Origin: Clostridia bacterium
GTDB taxonomy: Bacteria; Bacillota; Clostridia; Christensenellales; Aristaeellaceae
Direction of reading: 5' to 3'
Length of the DNA: 34,866 bases
Assembly: GCA_030526225.1 (NCBI GenBank)
Contig: JAUNDF010000013.1
Coordinates: 1-34,866 of the forward strand
The position numbers were made by a program, and so were the translations under genes. Of the stretch, positions 16,796 to 24,157 are shown piece after piece. Every line of letters begins with the position of its first letter. Position 1 is the first letter of the stretch. The notes below the pieces were generated by a model that was not told where the DNA came from, did not search any database, and was given only the letters and a program-made list of their open reading frames with translations.

Positions 16796-17701
16796 TTGCG
16801 CGGCTTCCTGCCTGTCCTTGCTGTTGAGCAGCTGCAGGGCCACGAGGCCCACCATAAAAATGGCCGTGCCGCCGATGACATAGCCGGTGATGGCTTCGCC
16901 GAAGAACAGCGCACCCCAGATGATGGCATAAATCACCATCATGCTCTGGATGATGGGCACCATGAACAGCGGCACCAGCGGGATGGCCTTGGCGTTGAGG
17001 TAAAAGCCGATGCCGGTGTTAAAGCCGAAGCCCAGCAGACCCACAATGCCCATGATGTCCATGCGCATGTCCGGCAGGCCGTTGGCGGCGGCATCGGGAA
17101 TCAGGAACAGCGCGGACATGGCGGCGGCCAGCACGAACATGCTCAGGTTGCTGTCCACGTTGTCCATGCGGTCGGCCACCATCTTCTGCGCCAGCACATG
17201 GGCGCCCGCGCACATGCCGGAGATGATGAACAGCACCAGCAGCAGCAGATTCTCACGGAAGAAGGTCTCCATGGGGCGGCCGTTCCATGAAATCAGCAGC
17301 ACACCCATCAGACACAGCGCCATGCACAGCAGCTTTTTGCGGGTGATTTTCTCCCGGAACAGCATGTAGCTGACGATGGTGATAAACACCGCCTGTGCCG
17401 GCTGGGTGATGATGTTGCCGTAGGAGGGGCCCCGCAGCAGGGCGTAGTTTTCCGTCAGGTAGGCAAGGGTTTTGGCGGCGGCGCCGATGACAATCCACTT
17501 GCCGCACTTTTTCAGGGATTGGAAAAAGTCCCTGCGGAAGCCCTGCCGCAGCACCAGCTTCAGCGCCAGAAGAAACAGCACACCCACCGCAAAGCGGAAA
17601 AAGGTGATGTAGTTGGAGGACAGGTAGGGCTTGAGCAGCTTGGCAAAGGTCCCGCCGAAGCTGAACAGCACCGATACGCAGACAAGATAGAAATAACCCA
17701 T
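16793..17701 (-). CDS. EamA/DMT family transporter
   Basis: 302 residues with about ten hydrophobic segments, arranged as two EamA repeats of five helices (roughly 1-140 and 150-290). Family features include FSFGGTFAKLLKPYLSSNY and FFRFAVGVLFLL in the first repeat and SMMVIYAIIWGALFFGEAI in the second. Members export or import small metabolites such as amino acids, purines or sugars; the substrate is not predictable here. It lies downstream of metI on the same strand but a hairpin separates them. The stop codon overlaps the bidirectional terminator region. Confidence 0.85.
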   Translation of the reverse strand: MGYFYLVCVSVLFSFGGTFAKLLKPYLSSNYITFFRFAVGVLFLLALKLVLRQGFRRDFFQSLKKCGKWIVIGAAAKTLAYLTENYALLRGPSYGNIITQPAQAVFITIVSYMLFREKITRKKLLCMALCLMGVLLISWNGRPMETFFRENLLLLVLFIISGMCAGAHVLAQKMVADRMDNVDSNLSMFVLAAAMSALFLIPDAAANGLPDMRMDIMGIVGLLGFGFNTGIGFYLNAKAIPLVPLFMVPIIQSMMVIYAIIWGALFFGEAITGYVIGGTAIFMVGLVALQLLNSKDRQEAAQ

Positions 17702-17744
17702 GGGGGAGCCTTCTTTCGTTGAATATGGCTTGGGGCAGAGAAAT

Positions 17745-17769
17745 GGAGCTGTGAATGATTCACAGCTCC
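17745..17769 (-). terminator. hairpin after metI (CTGTGAA family)
   Basis: GGAGCTGTGAA and TTCACAGCTCC form a perfect 11-bp stem with a three-base loop. The T-run on the minus strand is weak (ATTTCTCT). It is eight bases beyond the metI stop codon. Confidence 0.7.
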
Positions 17770-17776
17770 TTGCATA

Positions 17777-18484
17777 TTACTTCTTCAGCCGCTTGTCGCT
17801 CTTGATGGCGGCCCAGGTGCCGGCAGACTGGAAAATCTGGGTCAGGATGACCAGCACAATCACGGCCAGATACAGCACGGCGTAGCGGTAGCGCTGGTAG
17901 CCGATGGTGATGGCAATCTTGCCGATGCCGCCGCCGCCGATGGCACCGCTCATGGCGGTGTAGCCCATGATGGTGGTGATGGCCAGAGTGAAGTTGTTAA
18001 TCAGGGAAGGCACAGCCTCGGGGAGCATCACCTTCAGCAGAATCTGCATGGGGGTGGCGCCCATGGACTGGGCGGTTTCAATCAGGTTGGGGTTTACCTC
18101 GCGCAGGCTTGTTTCCACCAGACGGGCCACAAAGGGGAAGGCGGCCACCACCAGCGGAACCACGCTGGCCATGGTGCCCACGCTGGTGCCCACAATGGCG
18201 CGGGTCAGCGGGATGACCATGACAATCATAATCAGGAAGGGAACAGAGCGCAGCAGGTTAATCATCACGTTGAGGAACTTCATCAGCGGGGCGGGCAGGG
18301 GACGGATGCCGTCCTTTTCGCCGGCCACCAGAATCATGCCCAGGGGCAGGCCGATGACCATGGCGAATACCGTAGCCAGCACGGTGACATACAGGGTTTC
18401 CCACAGCGCACCGGGGAAGTCGTTAATCAGCATTTGCCAGGCTTCAGCCAGGCGTTCGGGGGTAAAACCGGATGCAAAATTCAT
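17777..18484 (-). CDS. metI: methionine ABC transporter permease MetI
   Basis: 235 residues, full length. It is the membrane channel of the MetNIQ methionine importer. Five hydrophobic segments are seen, with a long N-terminal one (ETLYVTVLATVFAMVIGLPLG). The EAA loop that contacts MetN is LIETAQSMGATPMQILLKVMLPEA near 130-153. The MetI-type ending GGGGIGKIAITIGYQRYRY is near 180-200. The ATG directly follows the metN stop with no gap, so the two are translated together. Confidence 0.93.
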   Translation of the reverse strand: MNFASGFTPERLAEAWQMLINDFPGALWETLYVTVLATVFAMVIGLPLGMILVAGEKDGIRPLPAPLMKFLNVMINLLRSVPFLIMIVMVIPLTRAIVGTSVGTMASVVPLVVAAFPFVARLVETSLREVNPNLIETAQSMGATPMQILLKVMLPEAVPSLINNFTLAITTIMGYTAMSGAIGGGGIGKIAITIGYQRYRYAVLYLAVIVLVILTQIFQSAGTWAAIKSDKRLKK

Positions 18485-19522
18485 TTACTCGGCCTCCTTC
18501 CGCTGCTTGGTGTAGCTGCTTTCCACCGATACGGAAAGCTCGGGCTCTTCGTTGAGGTACTTGATGACCTTGGCCAGATCATCGGGGCCGCCGGGAACCT
18601 CCAGCAGCATGTAGCCGTACACCTTTTCACCAACGGCGCGGGTGGAGGCGGAAATAATGCTGGGGGCCACGCCCACCTCGTTGACCATGGTGGCAATCAG
18701 CGGCTTTCTGGCGGTGGAGGCGCCGTTGAAAATGATGCGGACCATCTGGCTGTTGTTCATATCCACGGTGAGGGCGGCGCTGTCAGCCATTTCGGGGTAA
18801 ATCAGGTTGCGGGTGGCGCGGGCCTTGGGGTGGCTGAAGATGGCAGAAACCTCGCCCTCTTCCACCACGGCACCGTTTTCCAGAATGGCCACGCGGTTGC
18901 AGACCTCCTGCACCACGCTCATCTGGTGGGTGATGATGATGATGGTGATGCCCAGCTTCTTGTTGATTTCCCGCAGCAGGGACAGGATGGCATGGGTGGT
19001 TTTGGGGTCCAGGGCAGAGGTGGCCTCGTCGCACAGCAGCACCTCGGGGTTGGTGGCCAGCGCACGGGCGATGGCGATGCGCTGCTGCTGGCCGCCGGAC
19101 AGCTGGGCCGGATAGGCATTGGCCTTGTCAGGCAGACCCACGGTCTCCAGCAGCTCCTTGGCGCGCTTTTCCGCCTCGGCCGTGGGCACGCCGGAAAGCT
19201 TCAGGGGCAGCATGATGTTCTTCAGGCAGGTGCGCTGCATCAGCAGGTTGAAGCCCTGGAAAATCATGGTCACCCGATGGCGGACCTCCCGCAGCTCCTT
19301 GCGGGACAGGGCGCCGATATCCACGCCGTCCAGAATTACCTGACCCTCGGTGGGGCGCTCGAGCATGTTGATGCAGCGGACCAGGGTGGATTTGCCGGCA
19401 CCGGACATGCCGATGATGCCGTATATATCGCCATTGTTAATGGTCAGATTCACCTGACGGAGGGCATCCACAGGGCCGTCAGCCGTGCGGAAGCTCTTGG
19501 ACAGGTTGCGAAGTTCGATCAT
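18485..19522 (-). CDS. metN: methionine ABC transporter ATP-binding protein MetN
   Basis: 345 residues. The ATPase domain has Walker A GMSGAGKST near 38, the Q-loop MIFQGFN near 85, the signature QLSGGQQQR near 140, Walker B LLCDEATSALD near 160 and the switch His in IIITHQMSVV. The C-terminal ~100 residues (about 250-340) form the NIL domain that binds methionine and inhibits transport when internal methionine is high (ARKPLIATMVNEVGVAPSIISAS). This makes MetN more certain than a generic amino acid ATPase. AGGAGG precedes the ATG. Its own promoter appears to overlap the terminator that follows metQ. Confidence 0.93.
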   Translation of the reverse strand: MIELRNLSKSFRTADGPVDALRQVNLTINNGDIYGIIGMSGAGKSTLVRCINMLERPTEGQVILDGVDIGALSRKELREVRHRVTMIFQGFNLLMQRTCLKNIMLPLKLSGVPTAEAEKRAKELLETVGLPDKANAYPAQLSGGQQQRIAIARALATNPEVLLCDEATSALDPKTTHAILSLLREINKKLGITIIIITHQMSVVQEVCNRVAILENGAVVEEGEVSAIFSHPKARATRNLIYPEMADSAALTVDMNNSQMVRIIFNGASTARKPLIATMVNEVGVAPSIISASTRAVGEKVYGYMLLEVPGGPDDLAKVIKYLNEEPELSVSVESSYTKQRKEAE

Positions 19523-19566
19523 GGCGGAAAGCCTCCTGTCATTTGTTAAACGCCGTTTCTTCCTAT

Positions 19567-19605
19567 AAAAAAGCGGCCATCTCTTATTATAACAGAGATG
19601 GCCGC
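19567..19605 (-). terminator. terminator between metQ and metN
   Basis: On the minus strand GCGGCCATCTCT and AGAGATGGCCGC form a perfect 12-bp stem, followed by TTTTTT. It would lower metNI transcription relative to metQ. Confidence 0.9.
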
Positions 19606-19615
19606 CTGTTGTCTA
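19586..19615 (-). promoter_or_regulatory. candidate promoter of metNI embedded in the terminator
   Basis: Minus-strand TAGACA (19615-19610), an 18-base spacer and TATAAT (19591-19586). The -10 box falls in the loop region of the metQ terminator hairpin. Confidence 0.55.
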
Positions 19616-19632
19616 CTGCGGGTCGGTGAAAA

Positions 19633-20475
19633 TTACTTCACGGTCAGGGCGGTCAGGTCAGCCTGCTTGCCGCCGTACAGAGCCATGGGCTCCACGTGTA
19701 CGCCCAGCACGTTGACGATGTGGGTGCCGTTGTTGGCGTTGAAGTCATCCTGATAGGGGGTGTGAGCGAAGTAGTTGGCGAACAGGTCACCGGCTTCCAG
19801 AGCTTCGTTGGGCAGGATGTAGTCGGTGTACTCAACGATTTCCAGGGTGATGTCCTTGGCGGCCAGGATGTCCTTGACCACGGTCAGAATCAGCTCGTGG
19901 GGGTTGGGGGTAGCGCCAACCTTGATGGTGGTGCCGGCCAGAGCAGCGTAGTCAACGGTGGCATCGTAGCCGTCGCCGGGCTCGGCGATAACGGAAACAA
20001 CGGAGCCGTCAGCCCAGTTGGCAGCGATGTAATCGGCAACAGCCTGGCTGGACAGAGCAGCGATCAGAGCCTTGCAGGCATCGGTGTCCTGGTTGCCGTC
20101 CTTCACGGACAGAACGTTGGCATAGGGGGAATCAGCGGATTCCTTCAGCAGGGAGCCGTCAGCGGGGTTCAGGCCGGCATCCAGAGCGAAGTTGTTGTTG
20201 ATGATGGCATAGTCAACGTCAGCCAGCACGTTGGGAACCATGGCAGCTTCCACTTCGTGGAACTCCAGACCCAGGGGATTCTCGGCGATATCGGCGACGG
20301 TGGCGGTGATGCCGGCTTCTTCCTTCAGGGTGATGATGCCGTTGGCCTGCAGCAGCAGCAGAGCGCGGCCTTCGTTGGTGGCGTCATTGGGCAGGGCCAC
20401 GGTCACAGCCAGAGCGGAGGAAGCAAGGGACAGGGTCAGAACCAGAGCCAGGACTACAGACAGGAACTTTTTCAT
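19633..20475 (-). CDS. metQ: circularly permuted MetQ/NlpA-family methionine-binding protein
   Basis: 280 residues. Residues 1-23 are a signal peptide ending ALA, without a lipobox Cys. Residues 25-162 match the part that is normally the C-terminal half of MetQ: PNDATNEGRALLLL (29-42), AENPLGL (64-70), EVEAAMVP (74-81), SPYANV (116-121). Residues 184-280 match the normal N-terminal half: IKVGATPNPHELIL (184-197), TDYILPNEAL (217-226), ANYFAHTPY (233-241), VEPMALYGGK (261-270). A linker (about 163-183) joins the old end to the old start. All expected family motifs are present, only in swapped order, so ligand binding is probably kept. ATG 20475 has GGAGAG upstream. The gene heads the metQ-metN-metI unit. 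The loss of lipid anchoring and the permutation are both unusual. Confidence 0.88.
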   Translation of the reverse strand: MKKFLSVVLALVLTLSLASSALAVTVALPNDATNEGRALLLLQANGIITLKEEAGITATVADIAENPLGLEFHEVEAAMVPNVLADVDYAIINNNFALDAGLNPADGSLLKESADSPYANVLSVKDGNQDTDACKALIAALSSQAVADYIAANWADGSVVSVIAEPGDGYDATVDYAALAGTTIKVGATPNPHELILTVVKDILAAKDITLEIVEYTDYILPNEALEAGDLFANYFAHTPYQDDFNANNGTHIVNVLGVHVEPMALYGGKQADLTALTVK

Positions 20476-20624
20476 AGCAGATACTCTCCTTTTTTGTTAG
20501 CGGCTTGCGCTTTCATCGTGTGTCAGAAAAACGGGACAGGGGATAAAAAACGTCACATTCGTCTGCTCTCGGTGTTGGCGCGAATCCGCAGCCTGATTGA
20601 TATTGCCATGTTTGCAACCTACTT

Positions 20625-20660
20625 CAAAAAAATCGGGGAGCCTCTCGACGAGACTCCCCG
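20625..20660 (-). terminator. strong terminator between the leader peptide and metQ
   Basis: On the minus strand CGGGGAGTCTC pairs with GAGGCTCCCCG (11 bp, one G-U) around GTCGA, followed by ATTTTTTT. No convincing promoter is visible in the 150 bases between it and metQ, so transcription must pass it to reach metQ. Confidence 0.92.
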
Positions 20661-20664
20661 TATC

Positions 20665-20703
20665 CGGATGAGCCGATTTGCTTCAATCGGTTATGTTCAT
20701 CCG
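20665..20703 (-). promoter_or_regulatory. hairpin overlapping the leader peptide stop codon
   Basis: CGGATGA (containing the TGA stop) pairs with TCATCCG, and an inner CCGATT/AATCGG stem closes the structure. A ribosome at the stop codon would melt it; one held earlier in the ORF would not. It directly precedes the terminator hairpin. Confidence 0.6.
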
Positions 20704-20804
20704 TTTATCTGAAAGCCCATCGAAAAATCTGCACAGCGACGCATGCACATGCACAACAGCATGCACATCTCCATGGACATCATAGCGGTGAACTGATTCT
20801 TCAT
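20697..20804 (-). CDS. Met/Cys-rich 35-residue leader peptide upstream of metQNI
   Basis: The ORF starts at ATG 20804 with AGGAAAGGAG a few bases upstream and ends with TGA at 20699-20697. It contains 9 Met and 4 Cys in 35 residues, mostly packed in MMSMEMCMLLCMCM (8-21). It is transcribed from a near-consensus promoter and followed by two hairpins and then the methionine importer. This is the arrangement of a ribosome-sensed attenuator: slow decoding of Met (or Cys) codons would alter RNA folding and let transcription reach metQ. No mutually exclusive antiterminator was found by eye, so the mechanism is inferred. An alternative is a small metal-binding peptide (Met and Cys bind copper), expressed independently of metQ. 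Confidence 0.65.
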   Translation of the reverse strand: MKNQFTAMMSMEMCMLLCMCMRRCADFSMGFQING

Positions 20805-20841
20805 GGTGCTTTCTCCTTTCCTGATGAAGATTACGAGACTG

Positions 20842-20870
20842 ATGATAACAGCTTACCAAATCTTTGTCAA
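20842..20870 (-). promoter_or_regulatory. strong promoter of the leader peptide and metQ transcript
   Basis: Minus-strand TTGACA (20870-20865), a 17-base spacer and TATCAT (20847-20842). It is the best -35 box in the window. Confidence 0.88.
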
Positions 20871-20915
20871 TAAGGGCTATTGTTTTTTGAATGTTTTTCT
20901 GCCGGAAATCCCATG

Positions 20916-21848
20916 TCACTGCCCCAGTGCCTGCTGCAGCACGGCCATGTTTTCCCGCATGGCGGTTTCGTACTGACCCTTGGCATCAGCCGCACCCTCG
21001 GGGCCGGTGACCACGGGATCCAGCTGGTAGATGGGTGCGCCCGTTTCCTGAGAGATGGTCCGGGCGGCCATGTCGGCATACTGGGGCTCGGTGAACAGCG
21101 GCGGTGCGCCAAGGTCCACCACGGTCTTCACCAGCCGGGACAGCTGGGCGGGAGACAGTGCATCGCCGGGCTCCCGGTTGACCACGCCCACCACATTCAG
21201 GCCGTAGGCGTTGGCAAAATAGGGGAATGCCTCGTGGAAGGTGATGATGTCCTTCTTCGGCAGATTGTCAAGACCGGCGTGGAGGTCATCATCCAGCTGC
21301 TGCAGCTGTGCCAGATACCGGTCGCGGTTGGCTTCAAGGGCTTCGCGGTGCCGGGGCCATGCCTGACAAAGCCCCTCGCACAGGTTGGTGACCATAGCCT
21401 GTGCGTTTTTTACATCCAGCCACACATGGGCGTTGACCTCGCCGTGGTCATGGTCGTGGTCATCGTGATCGTCATGGCTGTGGTCACCCTCCAGCAGCTG
21501 GTTTTCCTCATCCAGCAGGGGGATGCCCTCGCTGGCCACCACCACCGGCAGATTGGGGAAGGCTTCGTACACATGGGCAAGGTAGCTTTCCATGCCCGCG
21601 CCGTTGACAAGGAACACATCGGCACCTGCAAGGGTCTTCATGTCGCCGGTCTGCAGCTGATAATCATGCAGACAGCCGGTGCCGGGAGCGGCAAGGTTGT
21701 ACAGCTCAATGCCCTCGATGCCGTCGGTCAGGTTGGCGGCAAAGACATAGATGGGATAAAAGGAAGTGACGGCAGTCTCTGCCATGGCCAGCAGGGGCAG
21801 GAAAAGCATGGCGCCCAAGAGCAGGATGGCGGCAATCAGTTTACGCAT
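20916..21848 (-). CDS. znuA: zinc/manganese-type ABC transporter substrate-binding protein (ZnuA-like)
   Basis: 310 residues. A signal peptide (1-23, LLAMA|E) lacks a lipobox. The fold is the TroA/ZnuA cluster with a rigid central helix: TSFYPIYVFAANLTDG near 27-42, CLHDYQLQTGDM near 59-70 (first metal His), NAHVWLDVKNA near 138-148 (second His), IITFHEAFPYFANAYGL near 200-216 (third His) and LFTEPQYAD near 250 (acidic ligand). A His/Asp-rich loop at about 121-134 (HSHDDHDDHDHDHG) precedes the second ligand, which points to zinc rather than manganese. No permease or ATPase for it lies in the window, so its partners are elsewhere. It follows an unknown gene by 33 bases and is probably co-transcribed with it. 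Confidence 0.88.
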   Translation of the reverse strand: MRKLIAAILLLGAMLFLPLLAMAETAVTSFYPIYVFAANLTDGIEGIELYNLAAPGTGCLHDYQLQTGDMKTLAGADVFLVNGAGMESYLAHVYEAFPNLPVVVASEGIPLLDEENQLLEGDHSHDDHDDHDHDHGEVNAHVWLDVKNAQAMVTNLCEGLCQAWPRHREALEANRDRYLAQLQQLDDDLHAGLDNLPKKDIITFHEAFPYFANAYGLNVVGVVNREPGDALSPAQLSRLVKTVVDLGAPPLFTEPQYADMAARTISQETGAPIYQLDPVVTGPEGAADAKGQYETAMRENMAVLQQALGQ

Positions 21849-21881
21849 GAATTCGTCCTTTCATAACAGCATTCCGGTGGA

Positions 21882-22373
21882 TTACAGGGAGGGGCGCAGC
21901 CAGCTGCGGTACCGTTCCTCAGGGAAATTTTCGCGGATCACATTCTCCAGATACCGCTTTTCCTCCTCGGTCTGCATGCCGGCAAACTTGGTGTACAGAA
22001 TGCGCATGGCCGACAGGGACATGGCGTGGAGGGAATAATCCTTGATGATGGTATAGCTGCGGGAGTAGGGCTCCATGCCCTCAAACATCACGCACAGCGC
22101 CTCATCAGCCAGTTGGGGCAGCTGGGAAAGCCGGATGCGGCATACGGTGCCGTCATCGAGGCGGAGCTTCATGCCCTCGCCCAGCAGCTCGTACAGGCTG
22201 TTGAAGATGGCGCTCTCCAGCTGGCGGAGCACATCCTCCAAAGTATCGCGGTAGGGGGCATAATTCATCAGCACATCCGTCAGGCGGGTGCAGAAATCGG
22301 TATTGTCGCAAATGGCGCTGCCCACAAAGGGCCGCATGGCCTCACACATGGCCTGGCGGGAAATTCTGGCCAA
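21882..22373 (-). CDS. protein of unknown function upstream of znuA
   Basis: 163 residues if started at TTG 22373, which has GGAGG eight bases upstream; GTG 22382 overlaps that site. No signal peptide or membrane helix is evident. The composition is mixed helical with Cys residues near the N-terminus (AMCEAM, SAICDN, DFCTRL) and a C-terminal stretch EEEKRYLENVIRENFPEERYRSWL. I do not recognise the family. It is divergent from dnaA and upstream of znuA on the same strand. Confidence 0.7.
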   Translation of the reverse strand: MARISRQAMCEAMRPFVGSAICDNTDFCTRLTDVLMNYAPYRDTLEDVLRQLESAIFNSLYELLGEGMKLRLDDGTVCRIRLSQLPQLADEALCVMFEGMEPYSRSYTIIKDYSLHAMSLSAMRILYTKFAGMQTEEEKRYLENVIRENFPEERYRSWLRPSL

Positions 22374-22464
22374 ATCAGGCACCTCCGTATGATGATGGTA
22401 ACATGTATATATTCGCTGTGCGGGGGAAAACTCCTTGCTTCAGGGCGGCGATTTTTGCCGAAAA

Positions 22465-22561
22465 AATAATTATTTTCACGAAAATGCATAATATGCATCA
22501 ATTGGGAAGAATATGCACCGCGCCGTGACAGGTCTTGTGCCGCGGTGAAGCGGCGGCACAA
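22465..22561. repeat. AT-rich segment with inverted repeats upstream of dnaA
   Basis: AATAATTATT (22465-22474) is a perfect palindrome. ATGCATA-A-TATGCAT (22484-22498) is a perfect 7-bp inverted repeat. TTGTGCCGC/GCGGCACAA (22535-22561) is a 9-bp inverted repeat. They lie between divergent genes and could be regulator sites or part of an origin. Confidence 0.45.
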
Positions 22562-22576
22562 TTTGTTGGGACAGAG

Positions 22577-22681
22577 TTTTCCACAGCCTTGTTTTTTTAA
22601 TCAGCAGGGGGAAATGCCGTATCTGTTGCATTTCCGGCGCTTGTGTGATAATATTTATCCCTGCGGAAAAAGTTATCAACA
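22577..22681 (+). promoter_or_regulatory. dnaA promoter region with DnaA-box-like sites
   Basis: TTTTCCACA (22577-22585) and TTATCAACA (22673-22681) each differ by one base from the DnaA box TTATCCACA, and TTATCCCTG (22655-22663) keeps its first half. A candidate promoter, TTGCAT (22626-22631), 17 bases, TAATAT (22649-22654), lies between them. This fits self-regulation by DnaA and possibly an origin, though three weak boxes are few for one. Confidence 0.5.
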
Positions 22682-22768
22682 TACAGCATGATGCTTTTAT
22701 CATACATTCGTGAATGCACGAAAAAACATCGCAAAAAAGCAAGTTCATGCAAAATATCAGGAGGAACC

Positions 22769-24106
22769 ATGGATATCAGGGAACTTTGGGAGCAGGCGTG
22801 TGAACTGATTCGTCAGGAAATGAGCGAAATCTCCTACAAAACATGGATTGTCAACGGCCTTAAGCCCAGCAGCATGGAGGGCAATCTGGTGGTGCTGTCC
22901 ACCGAGGCCATTTATATGAAGACCATGATTTCCGGCAAGTATGCCACCCTGCTGGAGGAATGCCTCTCCAGCGTGGCCGGTCAGCCCATGAAGGTGCAGA
23001 TTCTGACCGAGGAGGAAATCAAGACCAAAAAGGAAGCCGCCGTCGAGCCCAAGCGGGATGTCAACCGGGAAATGGACGGCTCCTCCCTCAACCCTGAATA
23101 TACCTTTGATACCTTTGTGGTGGGCAACAACAACCGCTTTGCCCATGCGGCCTGCCTGTCTGTGGCAGAATCCCCCGCAACGGCCTACAACCCCCTGTTT
23201 ATCTACGGCGGCGTGGGTCTGGGCAAAACCCACCTGATGCATGCCGTGGGCCACTACATCAAGGAGAATACCCCCAGCGCCCGGGTGCTGTGCGTTACCT
23301 CCGAGGCGTTTACCAACGATTTGATTTCTGCCATCCAGCGCGGCCGAAACAACGAGTTCCGTGAGCGCTTCCGCAACGTGGATGTGCTGATGGTGGACGA
23401 TATCCAGTTCATCGCCGGCCGTGACACCACCCAGGAGGAGTTCTTCAACACCTTCAATGCGCTGCACACCGTGGGCAAGCAGATTATCCTGACCAGCGAC
23501 CGTCCGCCTCAGGAAATCGCCAAGCTGGAGGAGCGCCTGCAGAGCCGCTTCGGCTGGGGCCTTGTGGTGGATATCCAGCGCCCCGATCTGGATACCCGCA
23601 TTGCCATCCTGCGCAAGTATGCCGAGCGGCAGAGCGTCATCATCCCCGATGAGGTGCTGGAGGTCATTGCCACCCATGTGGACCGCAACATCCGTGAGCT
23701 GGAGTCAAGCCTGAACAAGCTGCGCCTGTACGCCAGCCTCACCGGCAAGCCCATCACCCCCGAGCTGTGCCACGAGGCGCTGAAGGATGTGTTCGCCGAA
23801 ACCTCCTCCCACGCGGTAACCATTGAGAGCGTCATCAAGGCGGTGGCGGATTACTACAGCCTTGCCCCCGAGGACCTCACCGGCTCCTCCCGCCGCAGGG
23901 AAGTGGCCGTCCCCCGGCAGATTGCCATGTACCTTGCCCGTGATATGGTGCAGCCCAGCCTGAAGCAGCTGGGTCAGGCCTTCGGCGGCCGCGATCATTC
24001 CACCGTGGTGTACAGCTGCGGCCTGATTGAAAAGCAGCTTGGCACCGACAACAACATGGTCAACCTTGTCAACGATATCCGCAAGATGATTCGCGAAGGA
24101 AAGTAA
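22769..24106 (+). CDS. dnaA: chromosomal replication initiator protein DnaA
   Basis: 445 residues, full length. It binds DnaA boxes at the origin and melts DNA with ATP. Domain I (1-75) contains ISYKTWIVNGLKP. The AAA+ core (about 105-320) has Walker A GGVGLGKTHLMHAVG near 150, Walker B LMVDDIQFI near 210, sensor 1 ILTSDRPP near 240 and the arginine-finger region LQSRFGWGL near 260. The C-terminal DNA-binding domain IV shows RQIAMYLARDM and GGRDHSTVVYSC near 400-415. ATG 22769 has AGGAGG at the right distance; an earlier ATG at 22688 lies in the leader. Unlike most Bacillota, dnaN does not follow: the next gene is convergent. Confidence 0.97.
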   Translation: MDIRELWEQACELIRQEMSEISYKTWIVNGLKPSSMEGNLVVLSTEAIYMKTMISGKYATLLEECLSSVAGQPMKVQILTEEEIKTKKEAAVEPKRDVNREMDGSSLNPEYTFDTFVVGNNNRFAHAACLSVAESPATAYNPLFIYGGVGLGKTHLMHAVGHYIKENTPSARVLCVTSEAFTNDLISAIQRGRNNEFRERFRNVDVLMVDDIQFIAGRDTTQEEFFNTFNALHTVGKQIILTSDRPPQEIAKLEERLQSRFGWGLVVDIQRPDLDTRIAILRKYAERQSVIIPDEVLEVIATHVDRNIRELESSLNKLRLYASLTGKPITPELCHEALKDVFAETSSHAVTIESVIKAVADYYSLAPEDLTGSSRRREVAVPRQIAMYLARDMVQPSLKQLGQAFGGRDHSTVVYSCGLIEKQLGTDNNMVNLVNDIRKMIREGK

Positions 24107-24113
24107 ATAAAAG

Positions 24114-24143
24114 CAGGGACTGTGATTTGGTTCACAGTCCCTG
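24114..24143. terminator. bidirectional terminator between dnaA and the L,D-transpeptidase gene
   Basis: CAGGGACTGTGA and TCACAGTCCCTG form a perfect 12-bp stem with a six-base loop. The minus strand has CTTTTATTT after it, the plus strand TTGTGTT. Confidence 0.8.
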
Positions 24144-24157
24144 TTGTGTTATGGCAG

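Noticed and set aside
20625-20870. S-box (SAM) riboswitch or T-box upstream of metQ
   Set aside because: The conserved S-box core and the T-box TGGNACCGCG-type sequence are not visible; the peptide and two hairpins explain the leader better.
22688-22768. Upstream start for dnaA at 22688
   Set aside because: The added residues are Lys/Cys-rich leader sequence without family similarity; ATG 22769 has a proper AGGAGG site.
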